Below are positions 43,175-52,135 of a stretch of 64,000 bases of DNA, piece by piece. The notes below the pieces were generated by a model. That model worked only from the letters and a program-made list of their open reading frames with translations. It was not told the DNA's origin and did no database searches. Both the position numbers and the translations under genes were made by a program. Position 1 is the stretch's first letter, and every line of letters begins with the position of its first letter. Source of the stretch: Rhodococcus sp. NBC_00297 (GTDB taxonomy: Bacteria; Actinomycetota; Actinomycetes; Mycobacteriales; Mycobacteriaceae); contig NZ_CP108041.1 of the NCBI RefSeq assembly GCF_036173065.1, positions 2,731,001 through 2,795,000 on the forward strand, in the 5' to 3' direction.

Positions 43175-44431
43175 ATGCACTGCCGTCTCTGCGGATCCGC
43201 CGACCTCGAGAGTGTCCTCGACCTGGGCGCGACACCGCCGTGCGAATCGTTCCTCACCGCAGCGCAGCTCGACGATCCGGAGCCCACCTTCCCCCTGCAC
43301 CTGCGTCTCTGCCGAGAGTGCCTGCTGTTGCAGATTCCGGCTCTCGTGTCGCCGGCCGAGACGTTCACCGAGTACGCGTACTTCTCGTCGTTCTCGAGCA
43401 GCTGGGTCGACCATGCCCGGACGTTCGTGCAGGAGTCCGTGCGCCGCCTGGATCTGTCCGACGAGTCGTTCGTGGTCGAGGTGGCGAGCAACGACGGCTA
43501 TCTCCTGCAGCACGTCGTGGACGCCGGAATCCGCTGCCTCGGTATCGAGCCGAGCGTGAACGTCGGTGCGGCAGCGCGTGAGTCCGGTGTTCCGACGGAG
43601 ACAGCGTTCCTCGATCCGACGACCGCGGCGCAGGTGCGTGCCGCGCACGGGCCGGCGGACCTCGTCGTCGCGAACAACGTGTACGCCCACATCCCGGACG
43701 TCGCGGGATTCACCGAGGGGCTGCGCACGCTGGTGTCGGACCACGGCATGGTCAGCATCGAGGTGCACCACGCCCTCCACCTGGTGGCCGACGCACAGTT
43801 CGACACGGTCTACCACGAGCACTTCCAGTACTGGACGGTCCTGACGGCGACGAGGGCGCTCGCCCGAGGCGACCTGACCGTCGTGGACGTCGAGGAACTG
43901 TCCACCCACGGTGGTTCCATCCGGATCTGGGCGACACCGTCCGCGAACGCCGGCCCGCCCAGCGAGCGCACCCTCGACCTGCTCGCGGCCGAGCAGCGCG
44001 CGGGACTGCATCACGTGGTCGGCTATCGCGGGCTCGAGAAGGCGGCGCGCGGGGTCCGAGCGACGTTGCTCGAGTTCCTCCTCGACTGTCGCCGGCGGGG
44101 TGAACGCGTGGTCGGATACGGCGCGCCGGGCAAGGGCAACACCCTGCTCAACTACTGCGGCATCCGAACGGACCTGGTGGAGTACACCGTCGATCGCAAT
44201 CCCTACAAGCACGGCCGGTTCACACCGGGGACGCGAATCCCGGTGCACCATCCCGATCGCATCGCGGCGGATCGTCCGGACGTGGTCCTGGTCCTGCCGT
44301 GGAATCTCGAGAGCGAGCTCACCGAGCAGCTGAGCTACGTCGCCGAGTGGGGTGGGCGCGTCGTGTTCCCACTCCCCGTTCTCCACACCGCCGACATCGG
44401 GCGGCTCGACACATCGGAGGCTCTGGCATGA
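43175..44431 (+). CDS. Class I SAM sugar C-methyltransferase
   Basis: A 418-residue protein of the NDP-deoxysugar C-methyltransferase group. The N-terminal zinc ribbon has CRLCGS and LCRECLLLQ. The SAM domain has VVEVASNDGYLLQHVVDAGIRCLGIEPS (about 93-120) and NNVYAHIPD. The C-terminal domain (about 300-415) has GYGAPGKGNTLLNYCGIRTDLVEYTVDRNPYKHGRFTPGTRIPV. It should C-methylate an NDP-4-keto-6-deoxysugar. ATG at 43175 with GAGGA six bases upstream is preferred over an ATG two codons earlier. First gene of the glycan cluster. Confidence 0.88.
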   Translation: MHCRLCGSADLESVLDLGATPPCESFLTAAQLDDPEPTFPLHLRLCRECLLLQIPALVSPAETFTEYAYFSSFSSSWVDHARTFVQESVRRLDLSDESFVVEVASNDGYLLQHVVDAGIRCLGIEPSVNVGAAARESGVPTETAFLDPTTAAQVRAAHGPADLVVANNVYAHIPDVAGFTEGLRTLVSDHGMVSIEVHHALHLVADAQFDTVYHEHFQYWTVLTATRALARGDLTVVDVEELSTHGGSIRIWATPSANAGPPSERTLDLLAAEQRAGLHHVVGYRGLEKAARGVRATLLEFLLDCRRRGERVVGYGAPGKGNTLLNYCGIRTDLVEYTVDRNPYKHGRFTPGTRIPVHHPDRIAADRPDVVLVLPWNLESELTEQLSYVAEWGGRVVFPLPVLHTADIGRLDTSEALA

Positions 44432-45237
44432 AGGTCGTACTGTTCTGTGGCGGTTACGGAATGCGCATGCGCAACGACCGCAACGACGACATCCCGAAGC
44501 CCTTGCAGATGGTCGGGCCCCGTCCGCTCCTCTGGCACATCATGAAGTACTACGCACACTACGGCCACAAGGACTTCGTGCTGTGCCTCGGCTACGGCGC
44601 GGCAGCGATCAAGCAGTTCTTCCTGGACTATCACGAGGAGCAGTCCAACGACTTCGTCATGCGCGACGGCAAGGTCGAGTTGCTGAGCACGGACATGAGC
44701 GACTGGTCGATCACGTTCGTGGACACCGGCGTCGAGTCGCCCATCGGCGAGAGGTTGCGGCGCGTCCGTGACCACCTTGACGGCGATCCCTACTTCCTCG
44801 CCAACTACTCGGACGTGTTGACCGACGCCCCGCTGGACACGATGATCGAGCGTTATCACGAGTCGGGCGCCGTGGCGTCCATGCTGGTGGTGCCGCCGCA
44901 GTCGAGCTTCCACTGCGTGGACGTGTCGGAGGCCGGCGAGATCAAGGACATCGTTCCGGTGAGCCGCTTTCCCATCTGGGAGAACGGCGGGTACTTCGTG
45001 CTCAGTCAGGAGGTCTTCGACCACATTCCGGAGGGGGGCGATCTGGTCGGCGATGCGTGTATGACACTGGCGGGCCGCGGGGAACTGTTCGGATACCGGC
45101 ACGAGGGATTCTGGAAGCCGGCCGACACCTTCAAGGAGCGTGCGGAACTCGACAACGACTACGGGCGCGGCATTCGCCCGTGGGCGGTGTGGGAGGGCGA
45201 TCGGAATCGACCGCCACTGTCGAGCGTCGTCGCGTGA
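44428..45237 (+). CDS. Sugar-1-phosphate cytidylyltransferase (RfbF-like)
   Basis: A 269-residue nucleotidyltransferase. The N-terminal pyrophosphorylase signature is modified to VLFCGGYGMRMRNDRNDDIPKPLQMVG, and WHIMKYYAHYGHKDFVLCLGYGAAAIK is typical of glucose-1-phosphate cytidylyltransferases, as is SDVLTDAPLD. It would make a CDP- (or other NDP-) hexose for the cluster. ATG at 44428 overlaps the upstream stop by four bases. The exact sugar and nucleotide are inferred. Confidence 0.82.
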   Translation: MKVVLFCGGYGMRMRNDRNDDIPKPLQMVGPRPLLWHIMKYYAHYGHKDFVLCLGYGAAAIKQFFLDYHEEQSNDFVMRDGKVELLSTDMSDWSITFVDTGVESPIGERLRRVRDHLDGDPYFLANYSDVLTDAPLDTMIERYHESGAVASMLVVPPQSSFHCVDVSEAGEIKDIVPVSRFPIWENGGYFVLSQEVFDHIPEGGDLVGDACMTLAGRGELFGYRHEGFWKPADTFKERAELDNDYGRGIRPWAVWEGDRNRPPLSSVVA

Positions 45238-45917
45238 TTGGCCTGTCCCCCAGCCGTATCCGCTCGGTGGCGGTGCTCGGGGCGCATCCGGACGACATCG
45301 CCATCGGCGCCGGAGGAACGCTCCTCGACCTCACCCGTGGGGGAGATGTCGAGGTGCACGCTCTGGTGTCGTCGGGCGGCGGTACCGAGCGGGAAGCCGA
45401 GGAGCGAAAGGCACTGTCGGACTTCTGTTCGGACGGACCGGTGTCGCTCACCGTGCTCGACGTGCCGGACGGCCGCTCCCCTGATCACTGGAGCGCGGTG
45501 AAGAACGGACTCGAACAGTTCCGGCGTACGTGCGAGCCCGACGTCGTACTCGCACCGCAGCGGCGCGACGCGCACCAGGATCACCGCCTGCTGGCGGAGC
45601 TGGTTCCCACCGTCTTTCGCGACCATCTGGTGCTGGGCTACGAGATCGTCAAGTGGGAGTCCGATCTTCCGACACCCGGTCTCTATTATCCGCTCGCCGA
45701 CGACGTGGCGGTGCGCAAGGCGGAGCTGCTGTCGCGGCACTACCCCTCGCAGCATCACCACGACTGGTACGACTCCGAGACCTTTCTCGGGCTGGCGCGC
45801 GTGCGAGGAGTGCAGTGCCGCAGCAGATATGCCGAGGCGTTCGTCGTGGAGAAGATACTCCTGCACACGGAGAACCTGCGGTCGGACCGTCCGGCACCGC
45901 AGACGAAAGGGTCGTGA
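45234..45917 (+). CDS. PIG-L/LmbE family deacetylase
   Basis: A 227-residue zinc-dependent N-acetyl-sugar deacetylase. The zinc site AHPDDIAIGAGGTLL (about 17-31) and the second His in RRDAHQDHRLLAEL (about 106-119) are intact. In such clusters it removes an N-acetyl group from a sugar precursor. GTG at 45234 overlaps the previous stop (GTGA). A mycothiol-type role is unlikely because it lies inside a sugar cluster. Confidence 0.85.
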   Translation: MIGLSPSRIRSVAVLGAHPDDIAIGAGGTLLDLTRGGDVEVHALVSSGGGTEREAEERKALSDFCSDGPVSLTVLDVPDGRSPDHWSAVKNGLEQFRRTCEPDVVLAPQRRDAHQDHRLLAELVPTVFRDHLVLGYEIVKWESDLPTPGLYYPLADDVAVRKAELLSRHYPSQHHHDWYDSETFLGLARVRGVQCRSRYAEAFVVEKILLHTENLRSDRPAPQTKGS

Positions 45918-46960
45918 ACAGCATGCGTGTACTCGTCACCGGACACCAGGGATACCTCGGTACCGTCATGGTTCCACTCCTGCAGGAGCGTGGTCACACC
46001 GTGGTGGGGCTCGACAGCGGCCTGTTCGCGGACTGCGTTCTCGGTGACGCACCCGCGGATCCGGTCACCCTGGCCACGGATCTGCGCGACGTCGTAGCCG
46101 CCGATCTCACGGGTGTCGACGCGGTGGTGCACCTCGCCGCACTGTCGAACGATCCGCTCGGCACGCTGGCGCCGGAGATCACGCACGACATCAATCACCA
46201 TGCCTCCGTGCGTCTCGCACGTGCCGCGAAGGATGCGGGGGTGGGCCGGTTCCTGTACGCGTCCACCTGTTCGGTCTACGGCGCCGCCGGTCAGGACGCG
46301 GTCACGGAGGACGCGGTGCTGAGGCCCCTCACCCCCTACGCCGTGAGCAAGGTGCGCGTCGAGGACGACGTCGCGGCCATGGCGGACGACAGCTTCGCGC
46401 CGGTGTTCCTCCGCAACGCGACGGCCTTCGGCTACTCACCGCGGCTGCGGGCGGACATCGTGGTCAACGATCTCACGGCGTCGGCGTTCCTCACCGGACG
46501 CATCGTCGTCAAGTCCGACGGCACGCCGTGGCGACCCCTCGTGCACGCGCGAGACATCGCGTACGCCTTCGCGGCCGCGCTCGAGGCGCCGGTCGACCGA
46601 ATTCGGAACCGGGCGTTGAACATCGGCACCGAGGCGAACAACGTGACGGTGCGCGACATCGCCGAGACGGTCGCCGACGTGACGGGTGCCGAGGTGGTGG
46701 TCACCGGAGAATACGGCGCCGACCCGCGGTCTTACCGCGTCGACTTCTCCGCGGCGCGAGAGGTGTTGCCCGCCTTCGTCCCCGAGTGGAGTGTCCGAGC
46801 CGGCGCTGAAGAGCTGGTCGCCGCATACGCCCGCCACGGTCTCACCGCGGACGCACTGGCGCAGCGCTTCACGCGTCTGGCCCGCGTCACCGAGCTCCAG
46901 CGGACCGGCGCGATCGACGAGAACCTCCGCAGGACGCGGGTGGGTGTCGGCAGTGCGTGA
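45914..46960 (+). CDS. NAD-dependent sugar epimerase/dehydratase
   Basis: A 348-residue extended short-chain dehydrogenase. It has the Rossmann motif VLVTGHQGYLG (about 6-16), HLAALSNDPLG, SSVYGA-like (ASTCSVYGA), YAVSK (Tyr and Lys of the catalytic triad) and PLVHARDIA. It acts on an NDP-hexose (epimerase, dehydratase or reductase). GTG at 45914 overlaps the upstream stop (GTGA); ATG at 45923 is an alternative start. Fourth gene of the cluster. Confidence 0.85.
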   Translation: MNSMRVLVTGHQGYLGTVMVPLLQERGHTVVGLDSGLFADCVLGDAPADPVTLATDLRDVVAADLTGVDAVVHLAALSNDPLGTLAPEITHDINHHASVRLARAAKDAGVGRFLYASTCSVYGAAGQDAVTEDAVLRPLTPYAVSKVRVEDDVAAMADDSFAPVFLRNATAFGYSPRLRADIVVNDLTASAFLTGRIVVKSDGTPWRPLVHARDIAYAFAAALEAPVDRIRNRALNIGTEANNVTVRDIAETVADVTGAEVVVTGEYGADPRSYRVDFSAAREVLPAFVPEWSVRAGAEELVAAYARHGLTADALAQRFTRLARVTELQRTGAIDENLRRTRVGVGSA

Positions 46961-46964
46961 GAGA

Positions 46965-47528
46965 TCACCCGCCGGCGACGAGGTCGCGCCAGGACCGCGC
47001 TGCCGCGTCCCGGTCGCTCACGATGCTCGGCGTCCCGCGCCAGCGGATCGCCAGATCCGCGTCGTCCCAGCGGACGCCCACGTCCTCGGAGGGTTCGTGC
47101 GGACGGTCGATCCGGTAGCACACGTCTGCGGTCTCGCCCAGGGTGAGGAAGCCGTGCAGGAAGCCTGGGGGCACGAACAGGTGCGCGCACTCCACGTCGT
47201 CGAGCACGACGTCGAACCACTGACCGAAGGTGGGCGACTCCGTTCTGGTGTCCACCAGGACGTCCTGGACGGCGCCGCGGGCGCACCGCACCAACTTGGC
47301 CTCGCCTCGGCCTCCTCGCCCGTGCAGGCCACGCAGAACGCCGCCGGCGGAACGGGACTGGGAGTCCTGACGGAAATCAGCGGCTCTCGTGGACAGGGTC
47401 GTGTGCTCGGCGATCGCCGCGTCGAAGATCTCGGTGTCGAAGGTCCTCGTGAAGAAACCCCGATCGTCGCGATGCGGGGTGGGCAGGAAGAGCAGGACGT
47501 CTCGCAGAGGTGTGGTCTCGACGCGCAT
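46965..47528 (-). CDS. RmlC-like dTDP-sugar 3,5-epimerase
   Basis: A 187-residue cupin of the RmlC family. It shows HRDDRGFFTRTFDTEIFD, the His-containing GGVLRGLHGRGGRGEAKLVRCARGAVQDVLVDTRTESPTFGQW and VPPGFLHGFLTL, where the catalytic His and Tyr equivalents lie. It should epimerise C3/C5 of an NDP-4-keto-6-deoxyhexose. It reads opposite to the rest of the cluster, with its start divergent from the second methyltransferase-like gene, and ends four bases from the upstream epimerase. Confidence 0.85.
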   Translation of the reverse strand: MRVETTPLRDVLLFLPTPHRDDRGFFTRTFDTEIFDAAIAEHTTLSTRAADFRQDSQSRSAGGVLRGLHGRGGRGEAKLVRCARGAVQDVLVDTRTESPTFGQWFDVVLDDVECAHLFVPPGFLHGFLTLGETADVCYRIDRPHEPSEDVGVRWDDADLAIRWRGTPSIVSDRDAAARSWRDLVAGG

Positions 47529-47581
47529 GAGTCCAGTGTCGCCGACGGGTGCTCCCCGCGTACGACGAGCCGGAGAATCTC

Positions 47582-48712
47582 ATGAGTTCGTGCAGAGCCT
47601 GCGCCTCGGCGACGGTGTCCACGGTGCTCGATCTCGGTCTCGTGCCGGCCGCGGACAGTTTCCCGACGGCCGAGTCCTCTCCCGAGGGCGACGAGATGCA
47701 TGCTCTCGCGATGGGCCTGTGCACGACGTGCGGCCTGGCACAGCTCCTGGACGACGACACCCGCGCGAATGAGCCGCGTGGAGTGGAGCCGGAGGCGTTG
47801 ACGCGAGCCGCTTCTCGGGCGATGGACGAGATCGTGCGACGCGGGTGGCTCCCCGACGGCGCCGTGGTCCGCGAGTACGGAAGCCCCCACGGTGGGTCCT
47901 GGATCCCCGACGTGAGATCCCGTGGCGTCGCGGATGCCGGTCCGGCCGTGGCGGGTTCGCGCTCCGCCGACCTCGTCGTCGACGGTTTCGGGCTGATGCA
48001 CGAGCCGGACCAGGCGGCCGCTCTGCGTGAACGTCGGGCGCTGCTCGGCGACGGCGGCGTACTGGTGCTGCAGGTCCACTCCTTCATGACCATCGTGCGG
48101 GATCGCCAGTGGACGGCGCTCCGCCACGGACACTTCGCCTACTGGTCGTCGACCGCGCTCGAGACCGCTCTGTGGGCAGCGGGTCTGATGCCCACCGGGT
48201 GTTGGGAGTCGGACCTCTACGGCGGGACTCTCCTGGTCTCGGCGATGCGCGACGACTCGGTGCGCCTCCCGGTGTGGGAGGACGACCTCGTGACGGCACG
48301 GCGCGTGCGGGAAGCCGAGGCTGCCGCCGCCGTCACCGATCCCACCGTCGTGTCGTCCCTCGGAGCAGCCGCCGTCGCCGAGGTCGAGGCGGTGCGGGCG
48401 AGACTCGGCGCGTCGTCTCGCGCGGGTGTGACGCTCGCCGCGTACGGAGCGGCGTCGCGCGCGGTCGCTCTGTTCGCGATGGCGGGGGTGACCACGGAGA
48501 CGGTCGGCGCGGTCGTCGATGCGTCCCCGGCGAAATGGGGCCGCCGCATGCCGGGTACGGACGTTCCCATCGTCGGCCCGGAATGGCTGTACACCCATCG
48601 TCCCGACCGTGTGGTGGTGACCGTCCCGGATCTCCTCCCGGAAGTCGCTGCGGCACATCCGGAGATGTCGTTCGTCGATCTCGACTCGGCCACGGAAGGA
48701 CTTCGCTCATGA
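47582..48712 (+). CDS. C-methyltransferase-like protein with degenerate SAM motif
   Basis: A 376-residue paralogue of the first cluster gene. It keeps the N-terminal zinc ribbon (CRACAS ... CTTCGLAQ) and the C-terminal sugar-methyltransferase domain (YGAASRAVALFAMAGVTTETVGAVVDASPAKWGRRMPGTDVPIV), but the SAM-binding segment reads VVREYGSPHGGSWIPDVRSRGVADAGP, without the expected E-SNDG-type motif. It may no longer methylate and may serve as a partner or a different transferase. ATG at 47582 with GGAG nearby. It overlaps the GT2 gene by four bases. Confidence 0.7.
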   Translation: MSSCRACASATVSTVLDLGLVPAADSFPTAESSPEGDEMHALAMGLCTTCGLAQLLDDDTRANEPRGVEPEALTRAASRAMDEIVRRGWLPDGAVVREYGSPHGGSWIPDVRSRGVADAGPAVAGSRSADLVVDGFGLMHEPDQAAALRERRALLGDGGVLVLQVHSFMTIVRDRQWTALRHGHFAYWSSTALETALWAAGLMPTGCWESDLYGGTLLVSAMRDDSVRLPVWEDDLVTARRVREAEAAAAVTDPTVVSSLGAAAVAEVEAVRARLGASSRAGVTLAAYGAASRAVALFAMAGVTTETVGAVVDASPAKWGRRMPGTDVPIVGPEWLYTHRPDRVVVTVPDLLPEVAAAHPEMSFVDLDSATEGLRS

Positions 48713-49542
48713 CCGCTCCGCTCTCGGTGTGCATCCCGGCCTACGAGGCCGCGCGCACCCTGGAGACCACACTGGCCTCCGTCCTGGACCAGGACGAGGA
48801 CATGGAGGTCCTGGTGCTCGACAACGCGAGCACCGACGCGACCGGTGACATCGCCCGCTCCTTCCGCGACGAGCGCGTCCGGATCGTGCGGAACGACCGG
48901 GTGCTCGCCATCGGGGACAACTGGAACGCGGCCGTGCGGGCCTCGACGGGCCGGCTCGTCAAGGTGGTGTGCGCCGACGACGTGCTCCGTCCCGGTGCGC
49001 TGGCGGGACAGCAGGCCGTACTGGACGATCCCGGGATCGCGGTGGTCTCGTCCAAGTTCGAGGTGATCGACGAGCAGGGGTCGGTGAAGGAGACCGGGCT
49101 CGGCCTCCCCGGCCTGCTCGGTCGACGCCCGGGCAAGGATCTCGCGGGCATCATCGTGCGCCGCGGTCCCGCCGAGTTCGGGCCGACCGCGGCCACCACC
49201 TTCCGCAGGGATCTGTTTGACCGGGTCGGCGGTTTCCGCGGCGACCTGGTGTTCCCGATGGACGTCGATCTGTTCGCTCGCATGGGCGCTCACGGGGACT
49301 TCCACGGCGTCTCCACCATCGACGCAGCGTGGCGCGACTCGACCTTCAACCTGTGCAGCCGGACGTCGAGCTACAGCAAACTCAGCGAGTCGGTCCGGCT
49401 GCATCACCGTCTCGCACGCGAACTCCCGGCTCTGGTCTCCACCGGCGACGTCCTCGCCGGAGACGGACGCATTCTCGGCGCCGTGCTCACCCGGTTACGT
49501 GCGCGAGCCGGCGACGTGGCCGACCGCCTCCTGCGGCGCTGA
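48709..49542 (+). CDS. Glycosyltransferase family 2
   Basis: A 277-residue GT-A fold enzyme. SVCIPAYEAARTLETTLASVLDQDEDMEVLVLDNASTD (about 6-43) and the DxD-type VVCADDVLRPGAL (about 86-98) are clear, as is the acceptor-side MDVDLFARMG (about 188-197). It transfers an activated sugar to the growing glycan or lipid carrier on the cytoplasmic side. ATG at 48709 overlaps the previous stop. The next gene starts on its stop codon. Confidence 0.88.
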   Translation: MTAPLSVCIPAYEAARTLETTLASVLDQDEDMEVLVLDNASTDATGDIARSFRDERVRIVRNDRVLAIGDNWNAAVRASTGRLVKVVCADDVLRPGALAGQQAVLDDPGIAVVSSKFEVIDEQGSVKETGLGLPGLLGRRPGKDLAGIIVRRGPAEFGPTAATTFRRDLFDRVGGFRGDLVFPMDVDLFARMGAHGDFHGVSTIDAAWRDSTFNLCSRTSSYSKLSESVRLHHRLARELPALVSTGDVLAGDGRILGAVLTRLRARAGDVADRLLRR

Positions 49543-50798
49543 TGCTGCGGCTCGCCCGAGACGTCCTGCTCGTGGGCTTCGGCACCTACGGTCAGTTCCT
49601 CGTCACGCTCGTCACCCTGCCGCTGACAGCCCGGCTGCTCGGAACCGAAGGAGTCGGGCTCGTCGCGGTGGGGATGTCGGCGTACTTCCTCGGCTCGGTT
49701 CTCGTCGATCTCGGTGCCACGCAGTACTTCGCTGCGCGCGTCGACGACCCCGACATCACGCAGGTGCGTGGCGCGTACGCGGTGGTGCGGTGCGGACTCT
49801 TCGCCGTGCTCGTCGTCGCGGCGCTGGTCGGGTGGGCCGCCGGTGTGGACGGTGCCGCCCGGATGATCCTGCTCGGGGCGGTCGCCGGGGGTGTCTGGTC
49901 ACTGTCGGAGGACTGGCTGCTGATCGGTCGTGGCCGCTTCGGTGCCTCCACCGCCTACCAGGCCGCCGGACGTGTGGCATACCTGCTGGCGCTGGTCGTT
50001 CTGCTGCCGCAGTTCCCGTCGCCCGAGGTCGCGCTGGCCTGTCTGGGCGGCTCGTCCATCGTCACCGTGATCGCCACCGGCGTGGACGCCGACCGGCACT
50101 TCGGACGCCTCGTTCCCTCGTGGCGGGTCGGTGACACTCTGAGAACGGCGGCACCGGTGCTCGCGTCGCGGCTCCTGCTGACCGGCTACGGACAGGGCGG
50201 CGCGGCGGCGTACTCCACGGTGCTCGACGCGGTCTCCCTGGGCCTGTTCTCGGCCGCGGACCGGCTGGTCCGAGCGGGACAGTCGGTTCTCGATCCGATC
50301 GGGTTCGCGCTGCTCCCGCGGATGACCCGAATTCGGGACGGCCAGGCCTTCCGGGCGCGGACGATGCAGGGTGCGGCGGGGTGTCTCGCACTCGCGGTCG
50401 TCGCCGCGGCAGGGCTGACGCTCGTGGCCCCCCTGGTGATCCGCATCGTCTACGGCACCGAGTTCGCCGAGGCGACGGACCTGCTGCGCATCCTCGCCTG
50501 GATCCTCCCTGCCACCACGCTCACGTCCTACGTCACCACCGCCGTGCTGCCGGCGCAGGGTCGGACGTCGACGGTGCTCAGCGGCGCCGTCCTCGGCGTC
50601 ACCTTCGCGGCGTCGGCTCTGCTGATCACCTCGGTCACCGGATCGGTCGTGACCATGGTCGTCGGGGTGCTCGTCTCCGAGTGGGCGGTGGCGCTGTGGT
50701 TCGTCGCCACGACCGCGCGGACCGTCCTGCGACGCGAGTCGGACCATCCCGACGACACCATACCCTCCCACGACGATCGCCGAGAGGCCACGCGATGA
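49542..50798 (+). CDS. Polysaccharide flippase (Wzx-like)
   Basis: A 418-residue membrane protein with about 12 helices of the MOP/polysaccharide-transporter family. The start LVGFGTYGQFLVTLVTLPLTARLLGTEGVGLVAVGMSAYFLGSVLVDLG is typical, and SLGLFSAADRLVRAGQSVLDPIGFALLPRMTR is a family hallmark. It should flip a lipid-linked oligosaccharide across the membrane. ATG at 49542 shares a base with the stop of the GT2 gene, and its own stop overlaps the aminotransferase start. Confidence 0.86.
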   Translation: MLRLARDVLLVGFGTYGQFLVTLVTLPLTARLLGTEGVGLVAVGMSAYFLGSVLVDLGATQYFAARVDDPDITQVRGAYAVVRCGLFAVLVVAALVGWAAGVDGAARMILLGAVAGGVWSLSEDWLLIGRGRFGASTAYQAAGRVAYLLALVVLLPQFPSPEVALACLGGSSIVTVIATGVDADRHFGRLVPSWRVGDTLRTAAPVLASRLLLTGYGQGGAAAYSTVLDAVSLGLFSAADRLVRAGQSVLDPIGFALLPRMTRIRDGQAFRARTMQGAAGCLALAVVAAAGLTLVAPLVIRIVYGTEFAEATDLLRILAWILPATTLTSYVTTAVLPAQGRTSTVLSGAVLGVTFAASALLITSVTGSVVTMVVGVLVSEWAVALWFVATTARTVLRRESDHPDDTIPSHDDRREATR

Positions 50799-52135
50799 CA
50801 CACGAGAGATCCTCGGAACTCCAGGAACGTCTGCACCGCCTCGTCCCCGGTGGAAGCCACACGTACGCACGGGGTTCCGATCAGTACCCGGAGCACCTCA
50901 CCCCGATCCTCACGCACGGCGTCGGCGCCCGTGTGTGGGACGTCGACGACAACGAGTACGTCGAGTACGGGAGTGGTCTGCGCTCGGTCACACTGGGACA
51001 CGGGTACCGTCCCGTGGTCGACGCCGTGGCGGACGCGGTCGCCAGGGGAACCAACTTCTCGAGGCCGACCGAGCTCGAAGTGCTCGCGGCGGAGGACTTC
51101 CTGAGGACCGTTCCCACCGCGGAGATGGTGAAGTTCGCGAAGAACGGCTCCGATGCGACCACCGCGGCCGTCCGCCTGTCGCGTGCGGTCACCGGCCGTA
51201 CCGAGATCGCGGTCTGTGCGCAGCCGTTCTTCTCGGTCGACGACTGGTTCATCGGGACGACGGAGATGAACGCGGGAATCCCGCACGGCGCGGTGCATCG
51301 GTTCCCGTTCGACGACACCCCTGCGCTGGAACGGATCCTGGCCGATCACGACATCGCGTGCGTCGTCATGGAGGCAGCCGGTGCGCTGGCCGAACCGTCA
51401 CCGGGGTATCTCGAGGCCGTCCGCGCAGCCTGTGATCGACACGGGACCGTTCTCGTGTTCGACGAGATGATCACCGGGTTCCGATGGTCGTCCGCGGGTG
51501 CGCAGGGTGTGTACGGCGTGACTCCCGATCTGTCGTGTTGGGGCAAGGCCATGGGCAACGGACTCCCGCTGTCCGCGCTCGCCGGCCGCCGCGATCTGAT
51601 GGAACTCGGCGGTCTGCGCACGGACTCCGACCGAGTCTTCCTGCTGTCGACGACGCACGGACCGGAGACAACGGGGCTCGCCGCGTTTCGTGCCGTCGTC
51701 CGGGCGTACGAGACGGAGGACCCCGTGGGCGCCATGGAGCGCGCCGGCGCCCGGTTGCGTGACGCCGTGACCGCGGTGGCGTTCGATGCCGGTGTCGGGG
51801 AACACCTTCGGGTCCTCGGACGCCCCAGCTGCCTGGTGTTCGCCACCGCGGATGCCGACGGGGTTCCCTCGCAGTCCTACCGGACTCTCTTCCTGCAGGA
51901 GATGCTGTCCCGCGGTGTCCTCGGTCAGTCGTTCGTCGTGTCCGCGGCGCACACGGACTCGGACATCGACCACACGGTCGATGCTGTGCGGGAGGCGGTC
52001 CTCGTCTACCGGAAGGCCCTCGAGGCGGGCACCACCGAGGGGCTTCTCCGAGGCCGACCGGTGGCACCGGCTCTGCGTCGGCTCGCGGCACCGCGGAGGC
52101 TGCCCGATCTCAGACGGTCCCACCTCGAGACGTAG
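50795..52135 (+). CDS. Class III aminotransferase (GSA-aminomutase-like)
   Basis: A 446-residue PLP enzyme resembling glutamate-1-semialdehyde 2,1-aminomutase and other class III aminotransferases. It has LVPGGSHTYARGSDQYPEHL (about 15-34), FAKNGSDATTAAVRLSRA (about 110-127), VFDEMITGFRWS (about 222-233) and the PLP Lys in CWGKAMGNGLPLSAL (about 248-262). In a glycan cluster it probably aminates a keto-sugar or makes an amino acid building block. ATG at 50795 overlaps the flippase stop. Its last 26 bases overlap the convergent amine oxidase gene. Confidence 0.83.
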   Translation: MTHERSSELQERLHRLVPGGSHTYARGSDQYPEHLTPILTHGVGARVWDVDDNEYVEYGSGLRSVTLGHGYRPVVDAVADAVARGTNFSRPTELEVLAAEDFLRTVPTAEMVKFAKNGSDATTAAVRLSRAVTGRTEIAVCAQPFFSVDDWFIGTTEMNAGIPHGAVHRFPFDDTPALERILADHDIACVVMEAAGALAEPSPGYLEAVRAACDRHGTVLVFDEMITGFRWSSAGAQGVYGVTPDLSCWGKAMGNGLPLSALAGRRDLMELGGLRTDSDRVFLLSTTHGPETTGLAAFRAVVRAYETEDPVGAMERAGARLRDAVTAVAFDAGVGEHLRVLGRPSCLVFATADADGVPSQSYRTLFLQEMLSRGVLGQSFVVSAAHTDSDIDHTVDAVREAVLVYRKALEAGTTEGLLRGRPVAPALRRLAAPRRLPDLRRSHLET

